Shown here one piece after another: positions 12,524 through 24,816 of a stretch of DNA of 64,000 bases. Each line of letters opens with the position of its first letter. The first letter of the stretch is position 1. Position numbers and translations under genes: made by a program. The notes beneath the pieces are model-generated. The model did no database searches. It was not told where the DNA came from and saw nothing but the letters and a program-made list of their open reading frames with translations. Source of the stretch: Protea cynaroides (lineage: Eukaryota; Streptophyta; Magnoliopsida; Proteales; Proteaceae); contig CM053266.1 of NCBI GenBank assembly GCA_028583415.1, positions 100,430,377-100,494,376 of the forward strand. The letters run 5' to 3'.

Positions 12524-15500
12524 TTACAACTCCCCCCTACTTATAAAAATTTCATCCTCAAAATTGTACGTACCTTCTGAATCAAATAAGTGAGGGTATT
12601 GCCTTCGCATAGCATTTTCTTCTTCCCAAGTAATTTCTTCCATGTCTCTACTTTTCCATGTGACCTTAACATAATAGATATCTCGGTTGCGTAGTCGTTG
12701 AACCTTTTGACTGGTGATTTCAGTTGGCGTTACTTCAAAGGTCAAATCTTCAGTCAAATCAGGTAAGTCTTCGGTCAAAACGTACGTTGGATCCTTGACA
12801 TATTTCTTCAATAGGGAAATGTGAAATACGTCATGCACACTCGACATAGATGGTGGTAAACCTAACTGATAAGCCACTTTTCCACGCTTAGATAGAATTT
12901 CGTACGGCCCGACATATCTTGGACTTAGTTTCCCTTTCTGCCCAAACCTTTTCAATCCTCGCATAGGTGATACTTTCAAGAATACTTTATCACCTACGGC
13001 GAACTCAAGATCTCTGCGTCGAGTATCTGCATATTGCTTCTGACGATTCTGGGCTATTCTTACTCTTTCCTTGATAATGTCGACCACTCAAAATGTTTCT
13101 TCAACAAACTTCGGCCCAGCAATACTACGATCTCCAACTTCATTCCAAAACAAAGGAGTTCGACACTTCCTGCCATACAACGCTTCATAAGGTGACATCT
13201 ATATAGTAGCCTGATAGCTATTGTTATAAGCGAACTCGATCAATGGTAACTTTTCATCCCATGATCATTTGAAATCAATTACACATGCTCGTAGCATATC
13301 TTCTAGAATCTGGATTGTACGCTCTGACTGTCCATCTGTCTGTGGGTGGAATGCAGTACTGAACTTCAACGTTGTACCCACAGCCTTTTGCAATCCCTCC
13401 CAAAACTTGGAAGTAAATCGTGGATCTCTATCAGACACAATAATTTCTAGAACACCAAGTAATCGGACAATATTATCCACATACAACTTTGCTAACCTCT
13501 CCAGTGTATACTGAGGTCGTATCGATATGAAGCGAGCTGTTTTAGTCAGACGGTCCACAATCACCCAAACTGCGTCAACTACTCGAGGAGTCAGTGGTAG
13601 TCCCGTGACAAAGTCCATAGTGATGCAGTCCCATTTCCATGCTGGTTTCGATAATGGCTGTAACAGTCCTGCGGGTCTTTGTCGTTCAGCCTTTACTTTA
13701 TGACAATTTAGGCATTGAGACATGAACTTGGCTACATCTGCTTTCATTCCCCTCCACCAATATAGTTTCTTTAGATCATGATACGTTTTTGTACTTCCTG
13801 GATGTATCGAACAAATGGTGGTATGGGCTTCCTTCATCAGTCGGAGTCTAATGTCCATACTTTTTGTTTCAGGAACACATATTCTTCCTTTGTAGTTTAG
13901 TACTTACTCTTCGTCCAAGGTGAACTCAGAATTAGTCCTACCTTTCTCGATATCTTCTTGTATTGTTCTCAGATAAGGATCTGATTTGATAGCTATCTTC
14001 ACTTCATCCATTATGTCTGGTATAATTTTCAAAGCGGCGAACATATTTGAAAACCGATGAATGAACCCTTGGTTGGCTGATTCATCCGTTGCGTCTATCA
14101 CATACTGCTCATTTCCATGATTGAATACCATTCCGGTAGTACACATTGCTGCAGTTGTGGTAATCTCTCCTTGCGATTTTATCATTGCTTTTCTGCTTAA
14201 CACATCTGCTACTACGTTCGCTTTTCCCAGATGATACTGGATATCACAATCATAGTCTTTCAATAATTCCAGCCATCTTCTTTGTCTCATGTTCAACTCC
14301 TTCTGACTAAATAAATAAGTAAGAATTTTATGGTCTGACTTAATCTGAAATTTCTCTCCGTATAGGTAATGTCTCCATATCATGACAGCATGCACTACTG
14401 CCGCTAGCTCCAGATCATGAGTGGGATAATTTTTCTCATGTACCTTTAACTGTCTTGAAGCATAAGCAACTACTTGCTCTCCTTGCATAAGCACACATCC
14501 CAATCCCAGTCCCGACGCATCAGTGTATAGAGTAAATGTCTATCCTGGAACAGGGATATTCAAAATCGAAGCGGATATCAATCTGGTCTTCAGCGTTTGG
14601 AAACTCTTCTCACATTTATCGATCCACACGAACTTTTCACCTTTCTTAGTCAAACTGGTGAGAGGTACGGCAATCCAGGAATAGTCTTCTACGAACCTCC
14701 GATAATAACTAGCTAGACCCAGAAAACTTCTGATTTCTGAAACGCTCTTTGGTGCTTCCCACTTTACAATAGCCTCGATCTTGCTGGGATCCACTTCGAT
14801 TCCTTCAGCGGATACTACATGGCCTAAGAAGGCGACTTCACTTAGCCAAAACTCACACTGTGAAAATTTGGCATATAGCTTCTCTTTCCTTAAACGGTGT
14901 AGGGCAACATTTAGGTTCTTGATATGAGTTTCTTCATCCTTGGAGTATACCAATATATCATCAATAAATACTATAACCGATGTATCCAACATGTCATGGA
15001 AAACCCGATTCATTAGTTCCATAAAAGTTGTCGGTGCGTTGGTTAATCCAAAAGACATGACCAACAATTCATAATGTCCATATCTGGTCCTGAAAGCTGT
15101 CTTAGGAATATCACCCTCTTTAATCTTCAACTGATGATAGCCTGACCGAAGATCGATCTTAGAAAATACTTTTGCTCCTTGTAACTGATCGAACAAGTCA
15201 TCAATCCGAGGTAGTGGATATCGATTCTTGATTGTCAGTTTATTTAACTCCCGATAGTTGATACATAACCCAACGCTACCGTCCTTCTTCTTTACGAATA
15301 ATACCGACGATCCCCATGGTGATATACTGGGTCGAATATAACCCTTGTCCAGTAGTTCTTGTAGTTGCACTTTCAGTTCCTTCAGTTCCGTAGGAGCCAT
15401 TCTATAAGGTGCTTTTGATACGGGTGCGGCTCTAGGTACAAGATCTATCACAAACTCTGTGGCTCGGTCGGGTGGTAAACTTGGTAGTTCCTCTGGAAAT

Positions 15501-16019
15501 ACGTCGGGATAGTCCCGTACGACTTCAATATTTTCCATTTGTGGTGCTTTCTTGGTTAGGTCGACCACTGATACTAGATACCCGACTGCCCCTTTCTCAA
15601 GGCACTTCTTAGCCTTTAGTGCTGAGAGTATGAGCTTGCGTCTACGGGGAAGTTTGGTTCCTGTAAAACTGAATTCTGCTCCTGCTGGGTATTTAAATGT
15701 TAGCTTCTTTTCGGCGCATAGTAGGTTGGCCGAATGCCGAGTTAACCAGTCCATTCCCAAGATGACGTCAAAGTCTGCCACCTCAAGTTGTATCAAGGTT
15801 GCATCTAAGGTTTTCTCACCAATGCGGACTGGACATGGTCCATATCCTTTTTCTAATTCCACATCTAACCCCATCGGTGACCGTACAAGTAATTTGTAGT
15901 CTAATGTTTTGATGGGTAAGTTTATCTTCTTTCCGAATGACACAGATATAAATGAATGAGTGGCTCCTGAATCATAAAGTACTCTGGCGGGTGCGCCATT
16001 TATAGGTATGATACCTGTT
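12524..16019 (-). pseudogene. pol: Pol polyprotein of A, broken by stops
   Basis: Domains from N to C terminus: aspartic protease with YDSGATHSF (about 15973-15950); reverse transcriptase with KNRYPLPRIDDLFDQL and the FIDDILVY catalytic box (about 14949-14972); RNase H with YTDASG (about 14510-14525); integrase with an HHCC finger (EAH, SIHPG, QCLNC, about 13700-13830) and the D-D-E core (TMDFV, SDRDPRF, QSERTIQ); then a chromodomain-like tail (VQRLRNRDIYYVKVTWK, about 12640-12720). In-frame stops include TAG 14537-14539, TAA 13901-13903 and TGA 13262-13264, with others around 13090-13205. The final stop TAA (12524-12526) lies inside the LTR. The frame differs from gag and opens just after a TAA, so frameshifting, reinitiation or splicing would be needed. 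Confidence 0.95.
12529..12540 (-). other. Polypurine tract of A
   Basis: The minus strand reads AGTAGGGGGGAGT directly before the 3' LTR start TGTAAGACC. The tract also encodes the last residues of pol (SRGEL). Confidence 0.85.
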
Positions 16020-16031
16020 ATTTATTTTAAC

Positions 16032-16758
16032 TTAGTCTACATGCTCACACAATGTAATTACAACTTCAAAAGTTTCAGTCATACCTGTGACCACATCGGG
16101 TGATGCGGCCACATCCTCGGACGTAACAGCATATACCCGTCCCTGATGGAACTACTTCTTGGGCTTAGGGCACTCCCTTGCCATATGTCCCGGTTGGATG
16201 CAGTTGTAACACTTCGTGCTTTCAGAATTCGGCTTTGGCTGAGGTTGAGTCCCTAGAGTAGTCTTAGTTGCAGCATTAAAATTCTGAGGGCGGAAAGGCT
16301 CATATGTCTTGTTATTGCCTCCGTTATAAGAATTTCCAGCTGGCCTTTTGATACCCCAGTTCTGTGTGAAATAACTCTCCTTCTGGCTCGATTCATTAAC
16401 TCGAGCTATTTGGACAGGTTCGTTATAAATCTTCTTTTCTAGGCCCAGAACATGCTCTCTGATGCTTCCTCCCAGTCCCATGACGAACCTACGGGTTTTG
16501 GTTTCTTCTTCCTGCATACTCAGTGGTGCGAAGAAAAACAGCTCTTCATAACGCTGTTGGTACGCATCCACTGACATCTGCCCCTGATATAGACTCAGAA
16601 ACTCCTTCTCCATAGAATCTCTGAAGCTTCATGGAAAATATTTCTCGAAGAAAGCTTCTTTATAAACAGTCCATGTCAGTTGGGCGTGCTTGGTCAATAG
16701 ATAGTCCCGAGTAGATTTCCACCAGTGATGTGCATCGCCTTTGAGCATGAAGGTGGCA
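16032..16758 (-). pseudogene. gag: Gag of A, C-terminal part
   Basis: Continues the gag whose start is at 29315, after the B insertion. It contains the retrotransposon gag segment (FLSLYQGQMSVDAYQQRYEEL) and a zinc knuckle CYNCIQPGHMARECP (about 16180-16225), then a tail ending at TAA 16032-16034. Stops at 16629-16631 (TGA) and 16152-16154 (TAG) break it. Role in the family: particle formation and RNA binding. Confidence 0.9.
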
Positions 16759-17042
16759 TGTCACACCCCAATTCTACACTAATCAGAATGATGTGATGAA
16801 CCACTAAATAACCAATGATTCAACCAGGATCTCAAATAGGCTATCCCCGCGTTATCCAAACTTACGCACATCCGTAATCATAATCAGAGTAAATACACAA
16901 TAGCAGAAATCTTGTAAATAAATGAACTGAGAATCTATGTGATATAAAAATTTAAATAACAATTTATTCTGTATCAACCGAGACATAAATAAATATCAAT
17001 ACAAATCTTTAATAAATCCAAGTAAAGAAACCTATAAAATAT

Positions 17043-17237
17043 CTAATCAAATACACACGAGTTACACTCGCAGGAGGAGTCGTGTGTATCCACTTCAGCT
17101 TCAACTTCCATCGCTGCCACGTTCCCGTACGCAGACGCATTCATATAGTCTTCAACGGTATAACCTGCATCATCAATTAAAAATATTCGACGTCGAGGGG
17201 TGAGCACACAACACGGCTCAGTGAGTATCCAAAACAA
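17043..17237 (-). CDS. LTR small ORF, B 3' copy
   Basis: A 64-codon open frame with the tail SSCECNSCVFD. Upstream of the RRRIF motif the frame is shifted by one base compared with A, C and D, so only the downstream 50 codons align. Function unknown. Confidence 0.4.
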   Translation of the reverse strand: MFWILTEPCCVLTPRRRIFLIDDAGYTVEDYMNASAYGNVAAMEVEAEVDTHDSSCECNSCVFD

Positions 17238-18541
17238 TGCAACAATACATATGCATGCAAAAAGTCAATTTATATCTTTGGTCCGGTTTAAAGTTTGCAG
17301 TATGCAATAGAAAGGTTTAGGTAGCCAAAGGTCGCGTTTATTGACTCCGCCTCTATACACGAGTGTGTGACGTTACCCGAAGATCACGTTTATCGTCAAC
17401 TCACATGCACCCAACCATGAACATTATATAACAAAGGTTACGTTTATTGTTATATAGTACCATACCAACACGTAAGCCCCTGTTGGCGAGGGCTGCAAAC
17501 TGGGCTCGCAACTAACCAATCCTAATGCCAAACAGTGTATCCAAGGCCTCACCCCAGCATCCCTTAGAATGTCCATAGAGATAGAGCTATGGCCCCCCGG
17601 TAGAGTCAGAGACTACAAGGACCGAGACCACCTCCCTTGATACTCTACGACATAATAGTTCTACTAAAGTAATGGTGATACGACGATGCCAATGCACTAG
17701 ACTTGAGTTAGAGATAGAGCTAAAGTGCTGAGACCCGCCAAAGGTTAACGTTTATTAACGTTCTCATCACACCTCCCCTGATACTCGCTCGCATCAAGCA
17801 CATCAACCACACACATACAAGAACATGCCTATTCCTATCATCATCATCATCATCATGTTATAAATAATAAAGTAAATATGCATGAACAAGTAATAGAAAT
17901 ATTGGATGGCATGCTGTATGCACATTACAAACATATTCGCATAGAATCAAACATAGCATAGGACTCAAGAAATAGAAAACAGTTTATTATTAACCAATTT
18001 AGTTTGGGGTTAAGGTTCCTCACCTTAGCTTGCTATAAGATACTTTTCCAAGCTTTAAAATCACCTTTACAATGTTATTATATTGCTAGAAGACCTAACA
18101 AAGTTGATAGAATTTAATTAGAATTAATTCCAGATTTAAAAACTACTATGTTAATTGAGGGTCGGAGGTAGGGTCGATGCTAGGGTCGATGGGTCTATCG
18201 ACCCTTCCCTCTTTCTGAACTTCCCGGATGCTGAGGGTCGATGGTCAGGAACACCTAGGGTCGGATGGTCATCGACCCTCGGTGCGACCCTTGGTGCACT
18301 TTGGTTCAATTCCCTCTTTTAATCCATTCATCGTGTTTGGGATCCTATGGCTTGCTCCTACATTCCATTCTACATTCATTCCATGGTCTGAAACCATGTA
18401 TAACCCACCTAGATAGCTTTCACGCATTCTTCTATGGTTTTCCATGGAAACCTAACCATAGGTTAATGGTTTGGGTTTCTCCGAGATCACACTCTCAACA
18501 ATTACTAACCTAAGGTCTGTAGAAATTCATGGAATTAGTAA

Positions 18542-18699
18542 CCTTACCTGAGAAGATAACTTTTTCTCTGAAATTCTTCTCCTTTGTGCTAAGTTCTCTT
18601 CCTTCCCTTTCTTCTTCCTCTTTTCCTTCTCCTCTCTTTCTCTCAATTCGATTAGGGTTGTGAAAGGAGTGAAAGTGGCTTAGGAACGTCCTTTAAATA
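18542..18699 (-). promoter_or_regulatory. LTR core promoter and leader with splice-donor-like site
   Basis: The minus strand has TATTTAAA at 18699-18692. The conserved CCACTTTCACTCC stretch, where transcription could begin, follows, and 150 bases downstream comes CTCAG/GTAAGG (donor bases 18547-18542). The box is conserved across the family (H1 1951-1944; C has TATAAATA at 35433-35440). The donor reads GTATGG in A and H, GTAAGG in B, GTATGA in C and D. This is inferred from sequence only. Confidence 0.5.
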
Positions 18700-19060
18700 G
18701 AGTTGGAACATCCTAAATAAGTCCCTTTGAGATTTGGAAAGAAGCCCAATCGAAAAATATAAAAATTTCCTAATTTCTATATTCGGCAGAAACCGAGGGT
18801 CGATGGGAGGGTCGATGATCCCGTTGACCCTAGGGTCTTAAGCTGTCCGACCCTCCCTCCAAAACCGAGGGTCTGACTTTCTATTTTGGGAGGTCTGACC
18901 CTGCTTTGCTGGGTATGCGACCCTTCCCCTATTTTAAGTGTTTTTGGGTCGATTTGATACTTGGGATCTCGATCTCCTTCACGCCCTTGGTCCATTTGAC
19001 TCGACCATGATGGGTAAACCTGGTTCAAGGTGGTAAGACCGGGTTTGATTGACACGGGTC

Positions 19061-22000
19061 TTACAACTCCCCCCAACTTATAAAAATTTCGTCCTCGAAA
19101 TTGTACGTACCTCCTGAATCAAATAAGTGAGGGTATTGCTTTCGCATAGCATTTTCTTCTTCCCATGTAATTTCTTCCATGTCTCTACTTTTCCATATGA
19201 CCTTAACATAGTAGATATCTCTGTTGCGTAGACGTTGAACCTTTCGACTAGTGATTTCTATTGGTGTTACTTCAAATGTCAAATCATCATTCAATTCTGA
19301 CAAATCCACTATCAAAACATGCGTTGGATCCTTGACATACTTCTTCAATAAGGAAATGTGAAATACGTCATGCACGCTTGACATAGATGGTGGTAGTGCT
19401 AACTGATAAGCCACCTTTCCCCGCTTAGCTAGAATTTCATATGGCCCGACATATCTTGGACTTGGCTTCCCTTTCTGTCCGAACCTCTTCAATCCTCGCA
19501 TTGGCGATACCTTCAAAAATACTTTATCACCTACGGCGAACTATAGATCTCTTCGTCGAGTATCCACATATTGCTTCTGGCGGTTCTGAGCTGTTCTCAC
19601 TCTTTCCTTGATGATGTCGACCACTCGACAAGTCTCTTCAACAAATTCCGGTCCAACAATACTACGTTCTCCAACTTCATTCCAAAACAAGGGAGTTCGA
19701 CACTTTATGCCATACAGTGCTTCATAAGGTGACATCTGTATAGTAGCCTGATAGCTGTTATTATAAGGGAACTCGATCAATGGTAATCTTTCATCCCATG
19801 ATCCCTTGAAATCAATTACACATGCTCGTAGCATATCTTCTAGAATCTGAATTGTACGTTCTGACTGTCCATCTGTCTGTGGGTGGAATGCAGTACTGAA
19901 CTTCAACGTTGTACCCATAGCCTTTTGCAATCCTTCCCAAAACTTGGAAGTAAATCGTGGATCTCTATCGGACATAATACTTTCTGGAACACCTTGTAAT
20001 CGAACAATATTATCCACATACAGCTTCGCTAACCTTTCCAGTGTATACTGAGGTCGTATAGGTATGAAGCGAGTTGTTTTGGTCAGACGGTCCACAATCA
20101 CCCAAACTGCGTCAACTACTCGAGGAGTCAATGGTAGTCCCGTGACGAAGTCCATAGTGATGCAGTCCCATTTCCATGCTGGTTTCGGTAATGGCTGCAA
20201 CAGTCCAGCGGGTTTTTGTCGCTCAACCTTTACTTTCTGACAATTTAGGCATTGAGACACGAACTTGGCTACATCTGCTTTCATTCCCCTCCACTAATAT
20301 AGTTTCTTCAGATCATGATACATTTTTTTACTTCTAGGATGTATCGAATAGAGGATGGTATGGGCTTCTTTCATCAGTCGGTGTCTAATGTCCATACTTT
20401 CTGTTTCAGGTACACATATCTTCCTTTGTATTTTAGTACTTTCTCGTCATCCAAGGTGAACTCAGGGTTAGTCCTACCTTTCTCAATATCCTCTTGTACT
20501 GTTCTCAGATAAGGATCTGTTTTGATAGCTGTCTTCACTTCATCCACTATATCTGGTATAATCTTCAATGCCGCGAACATAATCGAAAATCGATGAATAA
20601 ACCCTTGGTTGGCTGATTCATCCGTTGTATCTATCACATACTGCTCGTTGTCGTGATTGAATACCATTCCGTTGGTACACATTGCTGCAGTCGTGCTAAC
20701 TTCTCCTTGAGATTTTATCATTGTTTTTCTGCTTAATGCATCCGCTACTACGTTCGCTTTCCCCGGATGATACTGGATATCACAATCATAGTCTTTCAAT
20801 AGTTCCAGCCATCTTCTTTGTCTCATATTCAACTCCTTCTGATTAAATAGATAAGTAAGACTTTTATGGTCTGACTTAATCTAAAATTTCTCCCTGTATA
20901 GGTAATGTCTCCATATCTTGACCGCATGTACTACTGCCGCTAGCTCCAGATCATGAGTGGGATAATTTTTCTCATGTACCTTTAACTGTCTTGAAGCATA
21001 AGCAATCACTTGTTCTCCTTGCATAAGCACACATCCTAATCCCAGTCCCGATGCATCAGTGTATAGAGTAAATGTCTGTCCTGGCACGAGAATAGTCAAA
21101 ATTGGAGCGGATATCAATCTGGTCTTCAGTGTTTGGAAACTCTTCTCACATTTATCGGTCCATACAAACTTTTCACCTTTCTTGGTCAAACTGGTGAGAG
21201 GTACGGCAATCCAAGAATAGTCTTCTACTAATCTCCGATAATAACCAGCTAGACCCAGAAAACTTCTAATTTCCAAAACACTCTTTGGTGCTTCCCACTT
21301 CACAATAGCCTCGATCATGCTGGGATCCACTTTGATCCCTTCAGCGGATACTACATGGCCTAGGAATGCGACTTCACTTAGCCAAAACTCGCACTTTGAA
21401 AATTTGGCATATAGCTTCTATTTCCTTAAACGTTGTAGGGCTGCGTTTAGGTTCTTGATATGAGTTTCCTTGTCCTTGCAATATACCAATATGTCATCAA
21501 TAAATACTATAACCGACGTATCCAACATATCGTGGAAAACTCGGTTCATAAGTTCCATGAACGTTTCCGGTGCATTAGTTAATCCGAAAGACATAACCAA
21601 AAATTCATAATGTCCATATCTGGTTCTGAATGCTGTCTTTGGAATATCAACTTCTTTAATCTTCAGCTGATGATAGCCTGATCGAAGATCGATCTTAGAA
21701 AATACTTTTGCTCCTTGTAACTGATCGAACAAGTCATCGATCCGAGGTAGTGGATATCGATTCTTGATTGTCAGTTTATTCAACTCTCGATAGTCGATAC
21801 ATAATCGAATGCTACCATCCTTCTTCTTTACGAACAACACCGGTGCACCCCATGGAGATATACTGGGTCGAATATAACCCTTGTCCAGCAATTCTTGTAG
21901 TTGCACCTTCAGTTCCTTCAGTTCCGTAGGAGCCATCCTATAAGGTGCTTTTGATACGGGTGCGGCTCCCGATATCAGGTTTATTACAAACTCCGTGGCA

Positions 22001-22557
22001 CGATCGGGTGGTAATCCGGGTAGTTCCTCCAGAAATACGTTAGGATAATCCCGCATGACATCAATGTTTTCCATTCGTGGTGCTTCCTTGGTTAGGTCGA
22101 CCATTGACACTAGATACCCGACTGCTCCCTTGTCAAGGCACATCTTAGCCTTTAATGCTGAAAGTATGAGCTTGCGTCTCCGGGGAAGTTTGGTTCCCGA
22201 GAAACTGAATTCTGCCCCTTCTTGGTCTTTGAATGTTAGCTTCTTTTTGGCGCATAATAAATTTGCAGAATGCTGAGCTAACCAGTCCATTCCCAAGATG
22301 ACATCAAAGTCCGCCATCTCAAGTTGTATAAAGGTTGCATCTAAGGTCTGCTCTCCAATGAGAACTGGACATGGTCCATAACCCTTCTCTAGTTCCACTT
22401 CTAACGCCATCGGTGACCGTACAAGTAATTTGTAGTCTAATGTTTTGATGGGTAATTTTGTCTTCTTTCCAAATGACACAGATATAAAGGAATGAGTAGC
22501 TCCGGAATCGAAGAGTACTCTGGTGGGTACGCCATTTATAGGTACAATACCTGTGAT
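19061..22557 (-). pseudogene. pol: Pol polyprotein of B, broken
   Basis: Protease FDSGATHSF (about 22510-22485), reverse transcriptase (KNRYPLPRIDDLFDQL, FIDDILVY near 21484-21505), RNase H YTDASGLGLG (about 21045-21065), integrase finger and D-D-E core (19541-20284 and just upstream), and the chromodomain-like tail (VQRLRNRDIYYVKVIWK, 19061-19516). Defects: TAG 21415-21417, TAG 20878-20880, a one-base deletion near 20415, a TAG for a Trp near 20296, and TAG 19538-19540. The final TAA (19061-19063) lies in the 3' LTR. Otherwise collinear with pol of A. Confidence 0.95.
19066..19077 (-). other. Polypurine tract of B
   Basis: The minus strand reads AGTTGGGGGGAGT directly before the LTR start. 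It also encodes SWGE of the pol C terminus. Confidence 0.88.
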
Positions 22558-22567
22558 TTATCTTTAC

Positions 22568-23863
22568 TTAGTCTACATGCTCATTCAATGTAATTACAAC
22601 TTTAAAAGTTTCAGTCATACCTGTGACCACATCGGGTGATGCGGCCGCATCTTCGGACGTAACAGCATATACACGTCCCTGATGGAATTGTTTCTTGGGC
22701 TTAGGGCACTCCCTTGCCATATGTCCCGGCTGGTTGCAGTTAAAACACTTTGGGGCTTCAGAATTTGGCTTTGGCTGAGGTTGAGCAGCTGGGGTAGTCT
22801 TGGTTGCAGCATTAAAATTCTGAGGACGGAAAGGCTTCTACGTCCTGTTATTGCCTCCGTTGTTGGAGTTTCCGGCTGGCCTTTTGATGCCTTTGTTCTG
22901 AGTAAAATAACTCTCCTTCTGGCTCGATTCAATCACTCGAGCAATCTGGACAGCTTCGGTGTAAATTTTATTCCCTAAGCCCAGAACATTTTCTCTGATG
23001 CTTCCTCTTAGTCCCGTGACAAACCTACGGGTTTTGGTTTCTTCTTCTTGCATACTCAGTGGTGCGAAGAAAAATAGCTCTTCATAACGCTGTTGATACG
23101 CATCCACTGACATCTGTCCCTGATAAAGACTCAGGAACTCCTTCTCCATCGAATCTCTGAAGCTTCGTGGAAAATATTTCTCGAAGAATGCTTGTTTATA
23201 TATAGCCCATGTCACTAGGGTGTGCTTGGTCAGAAAATATGTCTTCGTGGATTTCCACCAATGATGTGCGTCGCCCTTGAGCATGAAGGTGGCACATAGT
23301 ACCTTCTCTTCCTCTGTAATAGTCATCATGAGGAAGTTTCTCTCCATCTCGTCTATTCAGTGTGCTGGCCACAATGGATCAGACGGCTTGCCGTTGAATT
23401 CTCTGGGTTTCATCTTCAAAAATCTCTCCACTAGCCGGGAGTGATCCAGTTGATTTTGGGGGTTTGCCCCAAACATATAGGGTGGATATTGGTAATTCCC
23501 TTGAGCTGCCTCCGGTACCTGCACTGGAATCTGTGCGGCAGATTGTTGAGGTGTCTGATGAGCTGGGTGGTTACCCACCGGGGCTGCACTGGCTTGTCCA
23601 GTGTGCAAGGGTGCGGCCTGAGTGGCTTGAAACATAATTCCCATGGCAACCTGCATCTGAGCCTGTGCGTGTTGCATCTCGCTGCGGCCGCTGTGCCGAT
23701 TCATCACCACTGTTGCTAGCTCTGGTGGTGGAGGTGGTAAATTTGTAGGGTTTGTCGGTTCTGGATTTCCCGGTGCATAGTTATTCTCTTGACTAGTCTC
23801 CTCCACTGGTGGTGGTGGTGGGACTGCGTTTCGGGTCTGTCGGGTCACTCTACGTCCAGACAT
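22568..23863 (-). pseudogene. gag: Gag of B, two in-frame stops
   Basis: 432 codons from the ATG at 23863 (MSGRRVTRQTRN) to TAA 22568-22570. A Pro-rich N terminus is followed by an Ala/Gln-rich stretch, the gag capsid segment (HWWKSTKTYF, QQRYEELFFFAPLSMQEEE), a Gly/Asn-rich linker and a zinc knuckle CFNCNQPGHMARECP. In-frame TGA at codon 169 (a Trp in A) and TAG at codon 342 (a Tyr in A) break it. Length equals the gag of A once B is removed. Confidence 0.93.
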
Positions 23864-23994
23864 ATTTCTTTTCGGTGATTGGTTGTGCCTGAAAATCATC
23901 AAGTAGGTTAGAAGTCATTTATATTTCATGTAGGCATGCTAACCAATAATCAATTCCAATTCTAGCTCATTTTATAAAAAAATACTGTCTTTTC

Positions 23995-24225
23995 TATGCA
24001 GGGTCGATGGTGAGGGTCGCTGGTATGTCCGACCCTTAGTTTCCGACCCTGGGAATGACCTGTTCTTCCCAAGAGCTGAGGGTCGATGCGAGGGTCGATG
24101 GGTATCCGACCCTCAGTTCCGACCCTTAGTTTTCTGTCAGGTTCCCGAGAGCCGAGGGTCGATGGGAGGGTCGATTCGAGGGTCGATTGTGCTAGTCGAA
24201 TTGTCCGACCCTCGGATCAAAAATC
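23995..24225. repeat. GGGTCGA/TCCGACCC motif cluster in the B leader
   Basis: More than ten copies of the word GGGTCG or its complement CGACCC lie in about 230 bases between gag and the antisense gene, in alternating orientation, so the strand can fold on itself. The same word is packed in the LTRs. The matching cluster in A is at 29455-29635. Function unknown. Confidence 0.6.
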
Positions 24226-24369
24226 AGATTTTTAAGATCCGATTCTAGGTCATTCCTCACTATTCCTCCTCCGTTTCGACTCGTCTCTCCTCTCTGAGTT
24301 GCTACAATGCTACTCTACTGTTTTGGATCGGTTTGACTCCGGGTTTCGACATCCACGTCATCACTACAG

Positions 24370-24811
24370 GTATGTCTTCCCATTTTTTACCTATTTTTAG
24401 GTTTCCATTTCTAGGTTTTCGCACGTTTAACTTGTATTTTTCAAATTAAACTTTTTCCAACCGTAAAAATTCGATTTTTATTGGGGGCTTTTGTTATTGT
24501 TGTCTCGAGGAACGAAAGCCCTCAAAAATTTTTGAGTTTCATCGGTTGGTTATCGAGAAACTTGAAATTTTCTCTTTTTGCCCTAATTTGTCAACATTTT
24601 TTATTTTTCTTGAATTTCTTCAAATTGGACATCGTCAGTTAAAATTTCCTACTGCATGTGGGTTGTAGAATATGTTTAAACCTTCGTAAGTCCTTATGCC
24701 CACTTGAATGGTGAGAAATGGGGCTTTATGGTCAACTTACGTCGTTATTACATCAAATTTTAGATTTTTATCCTATTAACTCCTTATTTCCTTTCTCTTT
24801 CTTATTTGCAG
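24370..24811 (+). other. Candidate intron upstream of the antisense gene of B
   Basis: Begins ACAG/GTATGT and ends with a long pyrimidine run TTTCCTTTCTCTTTCTTATTTGCAG, six bases before the start ATG. The same donor and acceptor occur in A (29811-30244, 434 bases against 442 here), and the acceptor in C. This suggests a spliced 5' leader for the antisense transcript. No transcript evidence is available. Confidence 0.55.
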
Positions 24812-24816
24812 ATACT

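Larger units (their letters stand above)
10276..12528 (-). repeat. 3' LTR of A
   Basis: Plus strand reads tgtcacacccc to gtcttaca. TCGACCC clusters lie at about 11665-11800 and 12270-12390, a CAG/GTATGG donor-like site at 12046/12047, iterons at 10838-11275 and an ATC microsatellite near 11354. It is followed directly by the polypurine tract of pol. Confidence 0.95.
16759..19065 (-). repeat. 3' LTR of B
   Basis: 2307 bp, tgtcacacccc to gtcttaca on the plus strand. It contains the small ORF (17043-17237), iterons, an ATC microsatellite near 17840, TCGACCC clusters (about 18155-18300 and 18785-18925), a TATTTAAA box and a donor-like CAG/GTAAGG. Confidence 0.96.

Noticed and set aside
15552..15899. 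Plus-strand frames over pol (also 22055-22276, 22682-22978, 44690-45067)
   Set aside because: Shadows of pol or gag on the opposite strand, recurring only because pol is conserved.
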